64,000 nucleotides of DNA from Platycnemis pennipes (taxonomy: Eukaryota > Arthropoda > Insecta > Odonata > Platycnemididae), in NCBI GenBank assembly GCA_933228895.1, contig OW121848.1:162084688-162148687 (forward strand), given 5' to 3'. The translations under genes and the position numbers were made by a program. Below the pieces are notes generated by a model. That model made no database searches. It saw only the letters and a program-made list of their open reading frames with translations, and was not told where the DNA came from. Below, piece after piece: positions 12,601-23,339 of the stretch; within the stretch, counting starts at the first letter, position 1, and every line of letters begins with the position of its first letter.

Positions 12601-12644
12601 TTAACCCCTCAAATACTATAGATACTAACAATCTAGTTGCATGA
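9609..12644 (+). CDS. LINE ORF2 protein: APE-type endonuclease plus reverse transcriptase
   Basis: About 1,011 residues, uninterrupted. The left limit given is a GTG; the frame is actually open from 9,528 and has no ATG until 10,530, so the true start is unknown. Residue numbers count from 9,609. The endonuclease spans ~62-285: VNCRSIRNK (Asn 68), GTESWL (Glu 95), GGGVFIAVK, YYRPP, GGDFN (Asp 204, Asn 206) and SDH (274-276). The reverse transcriptase spans ~500-780: APGPDQIP, ITPIFKSG, YRPISLTS, HGFRKGRS, LDFKKAFDKVPH, GVPQGS (702-707) and the catalytic FADD (732-735). The C-terminal domain contains RYLGV, LGFIKRVLGKC, YFSLVRPHLEY and VQRRAARFVKRCYDRL, typical of CR1/jockey-type ORF2. No RNase H is recognised. 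The protein nicks target DNA and primes reverse transcription from the element RNA at the nick. Confidence 0.9.
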   Translation: MQEFDRTCRVVLEGQRKTHGENEHDNSSKVRGRPNSLSVKKLSRKILVGKEHQERNRLEEKISVIVVNCRSIRNKVAEFHHLIKSTNADIIVGTESWLSKDISDHEVFPKCFTVYRKDRVSRNGGGVFIAVKDPYVSRRELISERNVESIWCSVKSKSSNAKKIYVGAYYRPPDADANSIIELESEIRTLLSGKNDRGIIVGGDFNLPSIDWNTCSFIAGGKDKEHCESLLNTFTTHSLQQLVTEPTRGNNILDLLATNIPERVLNTVTDTGISDHKIVHAKFIVGVERHYKPRRRVYLFGKANYDGMKEELREAFNVFSEQSKGLNTEDSWREFLEVTRNAVHKYIPSKYISDNTEPRWYNAEVRKSLKRQRVCHAKMKNARRGLSVEEKNELVQNYKKSRALARKSCRQALSHFKSKMLGEYLDSNPKAFWSYVRELQGNKSTVHTLKNDKGIRVTSSVEKANTLNTFFQSVFNSSSQNAVEPPPNTFSEQMPEINISCRGIEQQLKSISKNKAPGPDQIPSRVYKTLASEIAPYLEIIFNKTLKNHTVPKDWKVANITPIFKSGDREEPSNYRPISLTSISCKIFEHIVVSSIMGHLDSQGLLINSQHGFRKGRSCETQLALFVHDILVHGESSTEVDAIFLDFKKAFDKVPHDKLILKLESFGINKDVVCWVKEFLSGREQRVVIDGIMSDTIEVTSGVPQGSVVGPLLFLLYINDLGTVVSSNLRLFADDAVVYRGISNEEDMKSLSKDLDAIQEWCDKWQLELNLKKCVAINFWRRNNSIERSYRINNTKIENVETVRYLGVTITKDLSWGRHIREICGRAKRKLGFIKRVLGKCDEKTKERCYFSLVRPHLEYAASVWDPNELGLMRELDSVQRRAARFVKRCYDRLSSVSELIQELGWESLSERRLKFRFNLLQKFQSDSFTEDVRHILKTPAYYARFDQINKIREIDCRTDRFKMAFFPRTIREQNRQHRKGIGRGNILEYSVVHDACINPSNTIDTNNLVA

Positions 12645-12769
12645 GACCCTTTAGTTGCTTGCTTGCATGCTAGTAGTGAATGCTTGGTGACCTTCACCCC
12701 CTGCCACACACCCTCGCGGTGGCTTGCAGGGTATCGTGTAGATGTAGAGATGTAGATGTAGATGTAGAT
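12645..12769 (+). other. LINE 3' UTR and terminal tail
   Basis: A short 3' UTR follows the ORF2 stop. The last ~85 bp form the block shared by all copies in the window: CACCCCCTGCCACACACC, a five-base loop, GGTGGCTTGCAGGGTAT, then GTGTAGATGTAG repeats. The block can pair as an outer stem CCCTGC/GCAGGG and an inner stem CACC/GGTG. It is the likely recognition signal for the element's reverse transcriptase (inference). Confidence 0.75.
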
Positions 12770-13345
12770 TTTCTAGCCTCCGACGTGTGCCAACTTGGTT
12801 CCTTGTTCTCACTCTTATACTTATGGGGTATATTTTTGCTGACCCTTTACATATACTCTCGGTATCGCAATTTTTTTACATTAATATATTCTATTAGGCT
12901 AGATTACTATTTGATGCAATGCGTATGATGCTAACAGGTTCAGCAATGACTCACAGATTTCTCAGTCCCTACCCTCAGGCTTATGGCTACATGTCTTTGA
13001 ATCCATTGATATCGATTTAGTATTGAAATCTCCACCTACAATAATCTGACATTCGTTGTAATGGGATTGAATGGACTTGATCTGTTTCTCGAGTTCTATT
13101 CCTGAGTGTGCATCGGAATGGGGTGGTCTTTAGCAGGCACAAACATGTATTATTTTGACTAAGAACATTGAATGGAGCACTATATAATTCCAATTACATT
13201 ATTGAAAATCACTCCTTATTTGCTAACTATTGTGTTCTTAACCGCGGCAAATACTCCCCCTCTCGGTCGGCCCTCTTGATCTCTCCTGTATGCCTCAATG
13301 GACCTGTATGGGCCAGCCAAACTTTAAAATCCTCAATTCGTATGA
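12770..13345 (-). pseudogene. CR1/jockey-like LINE relic, endonuclease half (right part of split copy)
   Basis: Minus-strand translation, with stops and small frameshifts, gives endonuclease motifs. At about 13,230-13,300 it reads AYRRDQEG then GGVFAAVKN; near 13,080-13,130 it reads SDAHSGIELEKQI; at about 13,030-13,050 it reads IIVGGDFN; at about 12,930-12,970 it reads CESLLNLLASYALHQ. These match YRKDRV, GGGVFIAVK, IIELESEI, IIVGGDFN and CESLLNTFTTHSLQQ of the intact ORF2. Together with 5,845-6,642 it forms one older minus-strand element, interrupted by the full-length LINE. About 300 bp expected between the two halves is missing. Confidence 0.8.
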
Positions 13346-13397
13346 TGAGTTTGTTTAATAAAATTGAACTCATATTCAAAACACTAAGATTTCAGTT

Positions 13398-13518
13398 GGT
13401 GGATACTTTTAATCATCAAAATATTAAATTATTTCGTCTTGATACCGAAGGTAAAAACATCAGCAATAAATGGAGTATCCACATCTTTCTCTGATAGATT
13501 TTTTATCTGATGCGCACA
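13398..13518. repeat. 120-bp segment repeated at 56,218-56,341
   Basis: This stretch starts GTGGATACTTTTAATCAT and ends with TTTTTTATCTGATGCGCACAC. It recurs almost unchanged at 56,218-56,341. In both places it lies immediately 3' of a minus-strand LINE copy whose 5' truncation point is nearly the same. It is either flanking DNA carried along in a duplication or a 3' transduction. Confidence 0.85.
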
Positions 13519-14194
13519 CATCTACATCTACATCTACACGATACCCTGCAAGTCACTGTGAGGGTGTGTGGCAGGGGGTGAGGATCACCAAGCATGCACT
13601 ACCGGCATGCAAACAAGCAACTATAGGGTCTCATTCAACTATTTTGTTAGTATCTATAGTATTTGAGGGATTAGTAGGTACATGCATCATGCACTACAGA
13701 CTACTCGACAATATTTCCCCTACCCATCCCTTTGCTATGCTGCCTATTCTGTTCCCTTATAGTTCGGGGGAAAAATGTAATTTTGAATCTATCAGTACGA
13801 CAATCTATCTCTCTAATCTTATTTATCTGGTCGTATCTAGCATAATACGCTGGTGTTTTTAATATGTGCCTAACATCTTTAGTAAAGCTATCCGATTGAA
13901 ATTTCTCTATTAGATTTATTCTGTACTTTAACCTATGCTCTGATAATGACTCCCACCCTAATTCTTGTATTAATTCTGAATCATTACTCAACCTATCGTA
14001 ACACCTTTTAACGAACCTAGCTGCTCTACGCTGCACACTGTCTAGTTCTCTGATCAACCCTAATTCATTCGGATCCCATACACTGGTCTCATACTCAAGG
14101 TAGGGCCTAAATAGTGAAAAGTAACATCGCTCATTTGTCTTCTCATCACATTTCCCAAGTACTCTTTTGATAAATCCTAGCTTTCTCTTCGCTC
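13519..14194 (-). mobile_element. 5'-truncated LINE copy (subfamily A)
   Basis: Starts with the tail block in reverse (TCTACATCTACATC then CGATACCCTGCAAG) and continues into the end of ORF2. The minus-strand frame at 13,701-14,057 reads ELDSVQRRAARFVKRCYDRLS and ELGWESLSEHRLKYRINL, closely matching the intact element. The copy is truncated at the CGRAKRKLGF region (about 14,194). It lacks the endonuclease and RT core, so it is dead on arrival. Confidence 0.92.
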
Positions 14195-17100
14195 ATCTCG
14201 GCTCGGCTACACTAATATTTATGCACTACTTCGCATAAAGGAGTGAGTGTATGTACTTGAAGAAAAGTAGGAAAATGTTCTTAAAAACATCTCTCAGAAA
14301 ATAACCCATGAGATGAAAAATACGTAGAAGTTGTCACCGTTTACATTTTTGAAATGAATACAGATGATATCAAGCAGTGTCGTTGAAAACTAGAAATTTT
14401 CGGAATTCTCCCATCCTATTTCCAACCTATGCCTCATTGCCAGTGCCGGAGGCTGCAGCAAAATTAAATGATGACCGAGAATGTGTTTGATGGGTTGTGA
14501 GAAGGGAAATATTCCGAAAATTACTTCGCTTATTCACCGTCATTTCATATACGGATGGAAACAGCGTAAACGCAGGATCCACTTAATGACGCTGCGGTTG
14601 ATATTCATTTATACGACGTGAGCGGCAGCCTGAGTAAACAAACGCGGCGATTTGAATTATAGCACCGGGCACAAAAGGGAAGGAATAAGCTCTCCGTCTG
14701 GCATTGTGGTGCGAAATTATTTTTGCTTCGTGCAGATGGAACCAAATCGAAGCAGTGGTGACTGTCGCCACACCTCCATCCAAAAATAAGAGAGTGAATT
14801 TTTATTCATGCAGTCAAATATCCCTTATCAAGGCCGATGGCCGAAATTTAGCATCAGAATTTTTTTTGTGAAGTTGATGAATCCGAAATGTTCAATTTAA
14901 AGTTAAAGCGTCTACTTTTATTTAAAGTGACAGGTCAAAAATTTTACATCTCTCAAATTATTGCATTCTCAAGTCTGTATCATGAAATTTCGGTTGATAA
15001 ATACACGCACTCAAAGGAGCGCATTTTCGCAGAAGTTTGGTCGCAAAATCTGTCTTCCTAGCTATTGAACGATTAGAAAATGAGCATATATTGTGATGCT
15101 TTATCGAATGCTTAGGTACTCGTAATCTCTATTATTTTCATAAGAGTAACCACACTGGTACTATCTGTTTATAATTTTCACGGCTGTTTGACCTACAAGC
15201 GTGTTTTTTCAGCGTATTGTATTAGTAAACAGGAGAAGTTAATTTGGGGAACCGCACGTTCCAAAGACGACATACTTGAGTAGCTCTTTTCAAAATCCCC
15301 TGGTAAATAATTGCCTTCTCTGAAATAAAATAATTAATTGGTAAGTACGTGCAGAATTATTTTATTTATCGCAGAGAGATTTCTATTTCTATACCCATAC
15401 CCATTTCTATTGTTGGTAATTGTTCAGAACATACTACTAAAAATGACCATGTCAGCCTAAGTTTTCAAGGAAATTACCATTTGAATCTTTAGAATGCCAA
15501 AAAGTAAATTGGCATTCACGCCGATGTTATACGAGAAACGCTCATGGTTTCTCCTTAAAGTGTGAAGCTTAGACCAAGTTTGCACGAAGTTTCCCAACGT
15601 CTGATTTGGAATCTCTCAAACGATTCTGGGTATAGTTCAGTACCTTCGGCTATCAGCTTTTCTTCATCTCTCTTTTTATCACAATGAGAAACTCCGAATA
15701 TAATAGCCGTTCAGCCATTCTCCTGGCAATGATTTAATTTGCTGTTTTAATTGAAAGTATGAAAATACTACTAGGTTAAGACTTCTTCCGCAAATCTAAC
15801 ATCAACCCACACTAAATATTTTGGCGTGTTCTGTAGAAGCAAGGCATAAGATTTAATTTTACCACATGTAAATCTGAACTACGCTGGTAAATATTTTTAA
15901 TTCGCTGCGCGAATCATTCCTTGACTGCTTTTACCGGTTTGGGAGTTTCCCCGGCATGCTATAAAGGATGACAGAAAGAAAGCACCCGGTGGAATCGCCG
16001 ATGCAGAATGCTATATCGGCAGGGTTGAATGGCCTACCCTCTTCTCAGAAATATGAGGACCTGCTACGGGCGATAGTTGAAGGCCACTACTGAAGTACTA
16101 CTAGTTGAAGGCTACTGAAAGTCCGAAATGATCATTTACAATAAAAAAATGCAAATTAATTGCAGTCAAATATGAAATAAACTTCTGCTTGCTCAGCCTG
16201 CTCTGTTTGCCTGTCTAATGATGTGATTCTCAATGAAGCAGCGTTACCAATAAGCCCGAGTGAAGTTATAACACGTAGGAAGTGGTTCGATGTTGTGTAA
16301 GACATTTAGGTTTCGGAATACGCACTGAACCGGGAAGACTCAATGCGCTTCGGGAAGCCCCAGACAAATACTTGTGAGTTCGAAAAAGAAGTCAAACGCT
16401 ACTTAATTCCAGTGAGTTTAATGACTGGACCCCTAATCTTAATCTTAGACACGAGAGATATAGCGGCTGACTCGCGGAGAAAATATGCTTTATGCTATGT
16501 TCAAATGCGCTACCAGCCTGGCTACCAAGGCCAGCAAACAGGCAATTATCAACTGCAGACTATGTCCCAAACGAAAGTCATTCGTTCCTTATTCATTCCG
16601 AGTTTAAATGGCTTTGTTTCAAAGAATTACTCAAGGCTCTGATTTACATTTAGGTCAGTCTCATACGCAGACAATCCACGATGGAAATTATGTTTTGACC
16701 TCTGCCGACGTGGAACATTCTAAACACAATAATTTTCTGCGTTGTTGCCGAGGGATATCTCCGCTTCCATTTACTACGGTTTCAACAAGCAAGAATTATT
16801 AATGTCACCGCGAAATGCAGAAATGACTTTGTTCGCAGAGACGCTCGAGGGTGCTAAGATATGCACCAAAGAAATGAAAAACCTCCACTGAATTTCACCG
16901 TGAACATTGATTGATCGATGTCGTAGCTGCCTAATATACCGGAAAGGCAAAAATGAGATAATGATTCTAATCACAGTTTTTTCAAATGCTTTTTTAATGG
17001 CGTGTTTTATTCCATCGGTATATGCACGACCTCAGATCATCTGCGTCTCATTGAAATTGCATTTTACACTCATTTATTGCCTCATTATGAGGAATTTTCC

Positions 17101-18365
17101 ATAAGAATTTATAAAACCTTACCGAAATGCAAACCCAAACCTCTAAAATGCTTGTCAAATACGCCAGACTGATATGTGCTGACTGACACTTACTAATATG
17201 TGAAAAGTCGGTGTTAGCAGATTTTTTATGTTTTTATTCCTTTAGTCTATTCACGGATACTAAGTACTATAAAGTCCTTGGAAGGTTGACCACAGCACAT
17301 CTCCTTTATTTGAGCTTACCATATATAGATTTTAGCGTTTTTTAGAGATGGAATGGATAATGAATGGCATTAATCACTTAATGCCATCATGCCTTAATAC
17401 TGTAGATATACAGCGGTAGGAAAAATGCTGAAATTAAGATGATGAATCCTGCGAGAGAATGCACGAAGTATTTGAGAGTCAAGTTCGAAGAAAAGGTACA
17501 ATATAATGGGTTCTCTTTTGGATTTCGAATACTCCCGGTTAAAGCCTTCCTTCCTAAAAGTTGCCAGTGTACCGCTCTTTGCCCTGCGCCTTGGTGAGCA
17601 AAAAATACTTTTATTTTCCACCGTTGAACATTTAGTACTTTCAAAAAGAGAGGAATGATCTGATGTTTTAGTGATTACCGACACTATAAACACAAATGAC
17701 GTCACGGAAGCTACAATATTAATTAAACATACACTCGGTTTCATAACAGGCTAAGCATTTCAGTGCTTTTCATCCAAAAATGGAATTTGTTAGGCAAGAT
17801 TCTCAATAATAGCGAGCAAAAAATGAGCAAAATTTAGAGGAAATGCAATTTTCAAAGCCACAATATTGATTAAATAGTGCAAAAAAGGTCCTGGATAATA
17901 ATGAGATTGATAGCAAAAGTTTCAATTTTGCAGTCACTTGCTCCCACTGCGCGAGCTGGAAGGGATTGAATTAATAAACCTCTTCAATGTAAGGAATACT
18001 GATCCACAGTCTTTTATGCAGCTGTAGCAATCAACCTAAAAAGTACAGCGGTTAGAATTTATAGATGAAAAATTCCCGAGGATTAATAAACAAAAAACCC
18101 CGTAGCCACGTTGCAAGCATATTTTTCAATTTATTGGTACTAAAATGTATTTAATACTTTCATCCACAAAAAAGGAAAATAAGCTACTTTGGTGTATTCC
18201 TTCGATTTTCTGAGACAATTCTAGGGAAGACCAAAGTACAAGTTTTATGCTATATCACAAACCCCTCATTCCTCTCGGTTTGGATTACTGGCTTAAACAT
18301 AAAAGTATTGTCCCTGCAGCCTCGTATGTCTTTCTTTCCTTATTACAGCAATTTAGAATTTAATA
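14195..18365. other. Non-coding stretch, mostly AT-rich
   Basis: No recognisable coding region. 14,560-14,790 is more GC-rich than its surroundings and could be a conserved element, but I see no motif. The longest frame (16,343-16,642, 99 codons) has no recognisable domain. A TGACGTCA palindrome lies at about 17,697-17,704 without supporting promoter context. A possible SINE head at 16,503-16,533 is listed separately. Confidence 0.5.
16503..16535 (-). repeat. Possible tRNA-like SINE head fragment
   Basis: On the minus strand this reads TGGTAGCCAGGCTGGTAGCGC, an A-box-like motif similar to the SINE at 43,058-43,130. No B box is found at the expected distance, so only a fragment could be present. 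Confidence 0.3.
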
Positions 18366-18369
18366 CCGG

Positions 18370-19005
18370 AAGCACGCCGTCGACGGGCAATGGCATAGGC
18401 CGAGGGGGTAAGCCAATCACGATGTCCAATCTCTAGACACGAGGTTTGTATCGGTCGTTTGGTTCGGGGACTCGCCATTGGTCCCTCGCCCCACATATAG
18501 GGCGCTAATTACGTCGCACAATACCTTCCTCTTCCGAGAGGGCATTATTAAACTCCTGCAATCCCGCATCCTTACTTCCAACCCCCGAAAACCTCAATCG
18601 GAAACTTTGGAGGCCTCTCCCTTTCTCTTAATTTCGATCGGGACTTTGGCTCCCCTCCGAATCGCACCGCCTTTACTTCCAATAATAAAATTCCCACTCC
18701 TAACTGCCCTCATACCCCTCCCTATTGCCCGGCCCTGGACCTCCCCCACCCATCGTCTCCTTCCACCCCCGACCACTTCCGTCCCCAACTGCCCACATCC
18801 TGCTCAAGAACACCCTTATCTCTTCCCCCTCCATCTCTGTCCTCTCCCTCGGAAGGAGGCAGTAACCTTTCTCTCGCCCTCTGTTCCTCCTCTCCGCTCG
18901 GAATCTTACTTATCTTTTATCTCGCACTTATGATATCCTTTGGCTCGACCGCATCTCGCAAAAACATAAAAGAAAGAGGAAGGGGGGAGAGGTAAGATCC
19001 CTGGG
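18370..19005. promoter_or_regulatory. CpG-rich and CT-rich island, candidate promoter
   Basis: Composition changes sharply from AT-rich flanks. CpG dinucleotides are frequent at 18,370-18,540. Inverted and direct CCAAT boxes lie near 18,410-18,427 and 18,473-18,478, with a TATA-like ACATATAGG near 18,492-18,500. CT-rich sequence follows from 18,580 to 18,900. The 151-codon frame at 18,478-18,933 is Pro/Ser/Leu-rich low complexity and looks like a by-product of the CT-rich strand. No gene is assigned. Confidence 0.35.
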
Positions 19006-21045
19006 GGACCCCTGGAAGTTCACCGTGCCCCTCCCCACCTCAGATCATATCTCCAGTCTTCATTCTGTTTACTTTACTCCCACCCTCCCCTACCCTTTCT
19101 ATCGCTTCACTGCCTCTATTTGTCTATCTTTCCTTCTCAATGTCACGCTATTCTTTAACTTTCACTCATTTATTTGCGTATTTTTGAAGCAAAAGAAAGA
19201 AAATGTCTCCCCGATGGGCGTACGAGGCGGTATCACCGTGATGTAAAATTCTTTTAATCAATTTTGAACCTGAAGGTCAGTTAGAATTGGGTGAGCGATT
19301 CTTGCACATAGGCGTGTAGAATTTCCTCTTAAGGGTAAGAGAACCATTTCATTTCTTTGTTCAGATTGTGTTTTCCCAGAAATGTCTGGTATCAATGAAA
19401 CTAGAGTAACTTCACCTGAGACCTTTACAACGAATACTGTGAGGACACTATACGGACTTTACGTCGAACATCAGGTCAATAGCCCAAAATCGCCCCAGTA
19501 AAAGCCCAGAGGGCCGTAAGGAAATATTTTCCAATTAATTAAAACGGTCCAATTTAGCTGAAAGGCCCAACTAGGTATCCAATTCTTTTTTTTTAAGAAT
19601 ATCTTATTATATCGTAAAATAAAGGTCTAGAGCTGCATGAGTGAGCATCAATGTATTTTTCCCCTATGTTTAAACCTGTAAAAGTTTTTCTACGCAAAAG
19701 AATGTAACTGAGGAATAATTTGGGCCAATTTCATTGTGCGTCTATATTAACTAAGACAAGATTAACTATTCAATTATTTGTAGAAAAAAATACTTGTAAA
19801 ATTATAACTCGGTGCAGAGGATGATGAACGGGAATCAGTAGGCCTAATAAAGTAGGATGTAAATTGAACGCAAATACTTCTAAAAAGGACTGCTATAAAC
19901 CAACTTGCGGAATATAAATACGATCATTAATTGAATAAATTACCGTTTCAAGACCTTATTTGCGATCGCCACATAAAATAAATGTTAACATTTACCGCCC
20001 CTGCTGAAGAAATTAATTCTGAAAAAAATGTAGAGTCTCGCATTTGTTTCACTCAGCAGGAATAAGTTTTGCATCAATGGAGTTTGAAGATCACTGATCG
20101 ATATAATTGATTTTCCCAAAGGTTTCTCTCACTACTTAGATGAATCATAAATGAAGCACATCATTTCATAATGGGCGTGTATTCACTGATATGATGGCAC
20201 TTAAAACTCTCGAACCATACGAAGTGCTTCTACCTTCATAATTCCCCACATGAGCCTATTATCCATTCCCCTGATGTGGACGAATCGGTTTCGTTCCCAC
20301 TCGTACTAAAATAACAGCGACCGTGTTGACAGACCTCAAATTACTATACAATAGGAAAGCGTTGGAAATTGATTGAAACATATGCGGCGCTCTCACTGGA
20401 AAAAATGCGATGAATTTTACCGGACATCCTTGCAAAATTTAGTGATTTAAAAGGCTTTTAGAATACTTCATGTATTCCTCATAAAACATGTATCATTGAC
20501 AATCGCTCCCTTCCATCAGGTTCCAGTTTCAATAGTTGATATATCAAAATAAAACATATTTTTCTCTTACTACCATCTTTTTCTCCTATAATCATCTTTT
20601 TTTATGTGTGATTACAAATGTCTCAACCATTGTCATCATAGTGGCTGAGTTATCAGAAGTCATATATTTTTCTTTTTCCGAAACATTCTACCATATTTTC
20701 ATTACTATGTCCCTCGGTATATTTTGCAAGCATAATTGGACTAAGCAGCATGTTTAGTATATAAGAGGTATATGAAAATAATGACGTTAATAATGACGAT
20801 AAAATAATCTAAATAAGGCCCCAAAAATGACGTGTTGTGGTGACTTGCGAATTCCTTTTCACAAGACTTTTTTTCTCCATAATTTTCCTGTAAAAGGTTG
20901 CCAACAAAATTGGATGAAAGAGAATTCATAAGTACAGTCTAGTTGAGACTCTGAATGACAGCGGCAGAGTAGGTGAATCTTAACTGGTATCTACTATAGT
21001 AAGAAATCCTATTTCAAGGTTGTAGAAAGCGTAGTTCGCAACTCA
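19006..21045. other. AT-rich non-coding stretch
   Basis: No recognisable genes, repeats or RNA features. All reading frames are short and without motifs. Confidence 0.5.
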
Positions 21046-21565
21046 TGAAATGGCAGACCTGTTTTCAAGGGCGCGAGAAAAACATCCCTAAGAAACCACC
21101 CCTTCGTTGTCTACCACTCCGCTGGAGAAAAGACTGTGGAAATTCTTGCGACCCGCCTTTCTTTCATCTCTATCCGCCTTTCGGGCGTCCTGCCTTCACT
21201 TTCCTCCCCCAACCCCAGGCAAGCACTTCCGCCTCCATGCCTCCGGCTTCTTCACTCTACGACCTTCCAGAGCTTCCCCCAACCGTTTTCCGCGAAGTTT
21301 AGGAAACTGCCGATGATATCTTGGGCGGAACCAATCGACTTATGTGACCTGTTTCTTTGGGTCGTTCTCGACAGAATTGCAGAGGGGTGTGGAGGGGGCT
21401 TGGCGGGGATCCCTCGGGGGGGGGGGGAGGGGGCCCTGTGGCAGGGGAGCGTAGTCGGCCTCCCCCGACGCAGCACGGCGTTTGACTTTCTCCCCCCCCC
21501 CGCCATTGGGACAGAAATGGGCCCGCGAGATTGGCAGGGGGTGCAGCCTTTTACCAAGCACATCT
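21046..21565. other. GC-rich island, function unknown
   Basis: GC-rich block with CT-rich first half (21,100-21,300) and G/C homopolymers (about 21,417-21,430 and 21,490-21,500). Overlapping frames on both strands (e.g. 21,136-21,567 plus, 21,252-21,563 minus) are open because stops are rare in GC-rich DNA. None shows a recognised domain. It could be a CpG island or an untranslated first exon. Confidence 0.35.
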
Positions 21566-22189
21566 AATCAGGCGACTGAGGTCATGCTAGTACCTGCGTC
21601 GCAGACTACTTAAATCAGTAGCTGCGGAGTAATAGGACAATATTTCCTCCGTGTTACAATCGAATCTCTTAAATAAATATCCCTAGCAGTATGGTTGTGT
21701 GCTGCAAGAAGAAACAAAAAAAATGATTTGTGAAATGAAGGAAAACCCATTTAGATGACACCATGAAATATTAAATGTTCAGTAGCTGAAAATGAAATCA
21801 GCTGATTTTCACTGTTGAGAACAAGATGTGATTTCATTTGTGAATAATGATGAATTATAATCCACACACATTTTTGGGTCTTGCAGCATTAAATGTGTAT
21901 GCATTGCAATTCACCCACGGATGCCTGGGACGGGGCTCATTACCACGTAATTTTTGTCAAAACGAGGAATATGGTTGAAAAAAACACGAAACAATCTTAG
22001 AAATATCCAGCGGTGACTTTTTAATGACACAAAAGATCTGCATGCGTAATTTCTGCACCTAAGTACCGATGAAATCACGGTATACATCTCTCATATAACA
22101 TGGGGTCAAAGTTGTCGGGAGAGGGACCAACAACTTACATCATTAGCAGAGTTTTAGGATTAGTTAGGATTTTTGTCTAGACATGAATT

Positions 22190-22310
22190 TGCGTTCAGTA
22201 AACGGAGAAAGGTCGGAGAGAAATTAACGTCGGCATTGGTCTGTTGTTCGCGAAATGTGCCAAAGTCTCCTTGGTTGGAGCTTGGAACCTACGGATGCAC
22301 TCCGTATATC
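22190..22310 (-). mobile_element. Degenerate SINE body, same family as 5,000-5,345
   Basis: Matches the body of the 5.0-kb SINE in order: an ACGGAG motif, GGAGAGAAA, CGTCGGCATT, CGAAA and GCCAA. It then diverges. The tRNA-like head is absent or unrecognisable. Confidence 0.6.
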
Positions 22311-23339
22311 CAAAGTTTGGAAAAGTCCAAAGGTTATAGAATTCTGCGCGACAAGAGTTTAAGAGAAACAACATTTCCCGCAATTGGAATCATTTCGAGG
22401 CTTGCATATGGAATCCATTCAGAGGCAAGTTTGGTTATAGAATTAAATCATCTACAAAGGATTATGGCGAGACTTTTGAAGTGCGGCAATCTTGCTCTAA
22501 TCGGCTCGAGATTACAAGATAAACCTGGATAGCATTGTCGCAAGCCCGAACAAATACCTATCGCATGTGCTAAAACTTCCTACCGTAGCCAGAAAATTTT
22601 CTTTACTCATTCCATAAATTTCGAAGCTAATCTTTTTCTCAATTACAAATTCAACATACTCACCTAGTAATTAGGATTAGGATTGACAGGATAGGATTTG
22701 GTATGTAAAATACGGCACGAAAAATATTAAATGAAACTTTTTCAGCAAAAACTGAACATAATAATAGTCATCATGCTAATTGGATTTCTGGGTGTGATAT
22801 TAGTACACAACTCTGTGGAGTATCTGAATAATGTTCTTGAGTATATATAATATGTCCTATTTACTTTAATTTCGCCTGCCTAATGTAACAATACGTCAGT
22901 GAGACCAAAAATGGGTTATTACAAATTACAGCTGAAAGCAAAAAAATATAACTTTCTTGTTCTAATCGTTTTACTTATACTTAGTGTTCATCTATTAACA
23001 TATATTACTTTTATGGAGTATCATACCTTGGTGGTGACACAGTTTTCTCTCTGTTCAAAATTTTTTAAAATTTGAACAAAATTTTATCATTGCAATTAAA
23101 TAAAAGTTTGCCATTGGTTGAATTTCGAATTAATATTTCAAGCTGTGATATAGCCGGTAGCAGCATTAGTTGGAATCATAGCGGGATAGTTTTTGAATAA
23201 GGTTACCGTAAGTCTGCTGAATATTTAAAGAAAAGAACATTTTAAATCTATTTTGGAACTCATTGTCTTTTCGTATTAAAATGGAATGAAAAGCAATAGC
23301 GTACTTACTCATACTTGTAATGTTTAATAATATAAGAAA

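Larger units (their letters stand above)
6650..12769 (+). mobile_element. Full-length CR1/jockey-like non-LTR retrotransposon (LINE)
   Basis: This is a single plus-strand unit. It has a ~1.9-kb 5' leader with a tandem monomer array (7,449-8,122), an intact ORF1 (8,540-9,562), an intact ORF2 (to 12,644), a ~125-bp 3' UTR and a terminal GATGTA-type repeat ending at about 12,769. It lacks LTRs and poly(A), and ends in short tandem repeats as CR1/L2-like elements do. No RNase H domain was recognised after the RT. Both flanks are halves of one older minus-strand LINE, which supports this interval as the inserted unit. The left end is uncertain (6,640-6,690), and I could not identify a target-site duplication. 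Because both reading frames are open and undamaged, I infer a recent insertion from a possibly active family. Confidence 0.85.

Noticed and set aside
6640..12775. Target-site duplication of the full-length LINE (ATTTTTCTTAG-like near 6,650 versus ATTTTCTAG near 12,768)
   Set aside because: Matches are short, imperfect and T-rich; the left boundary is not known well enough to accept it.
17697..17704. Isolated CRE (TGACGTCA) as a promoter
   Set aside because: No CCAAT, TATA or CpG context; an eight-base palindrome can occur by chance in 64 kb.
18478..18933. 151-codon Pro/Leu-rich frame
   Set aside because: Composition follows the CT-rich strand; no domain, signal or splice context.
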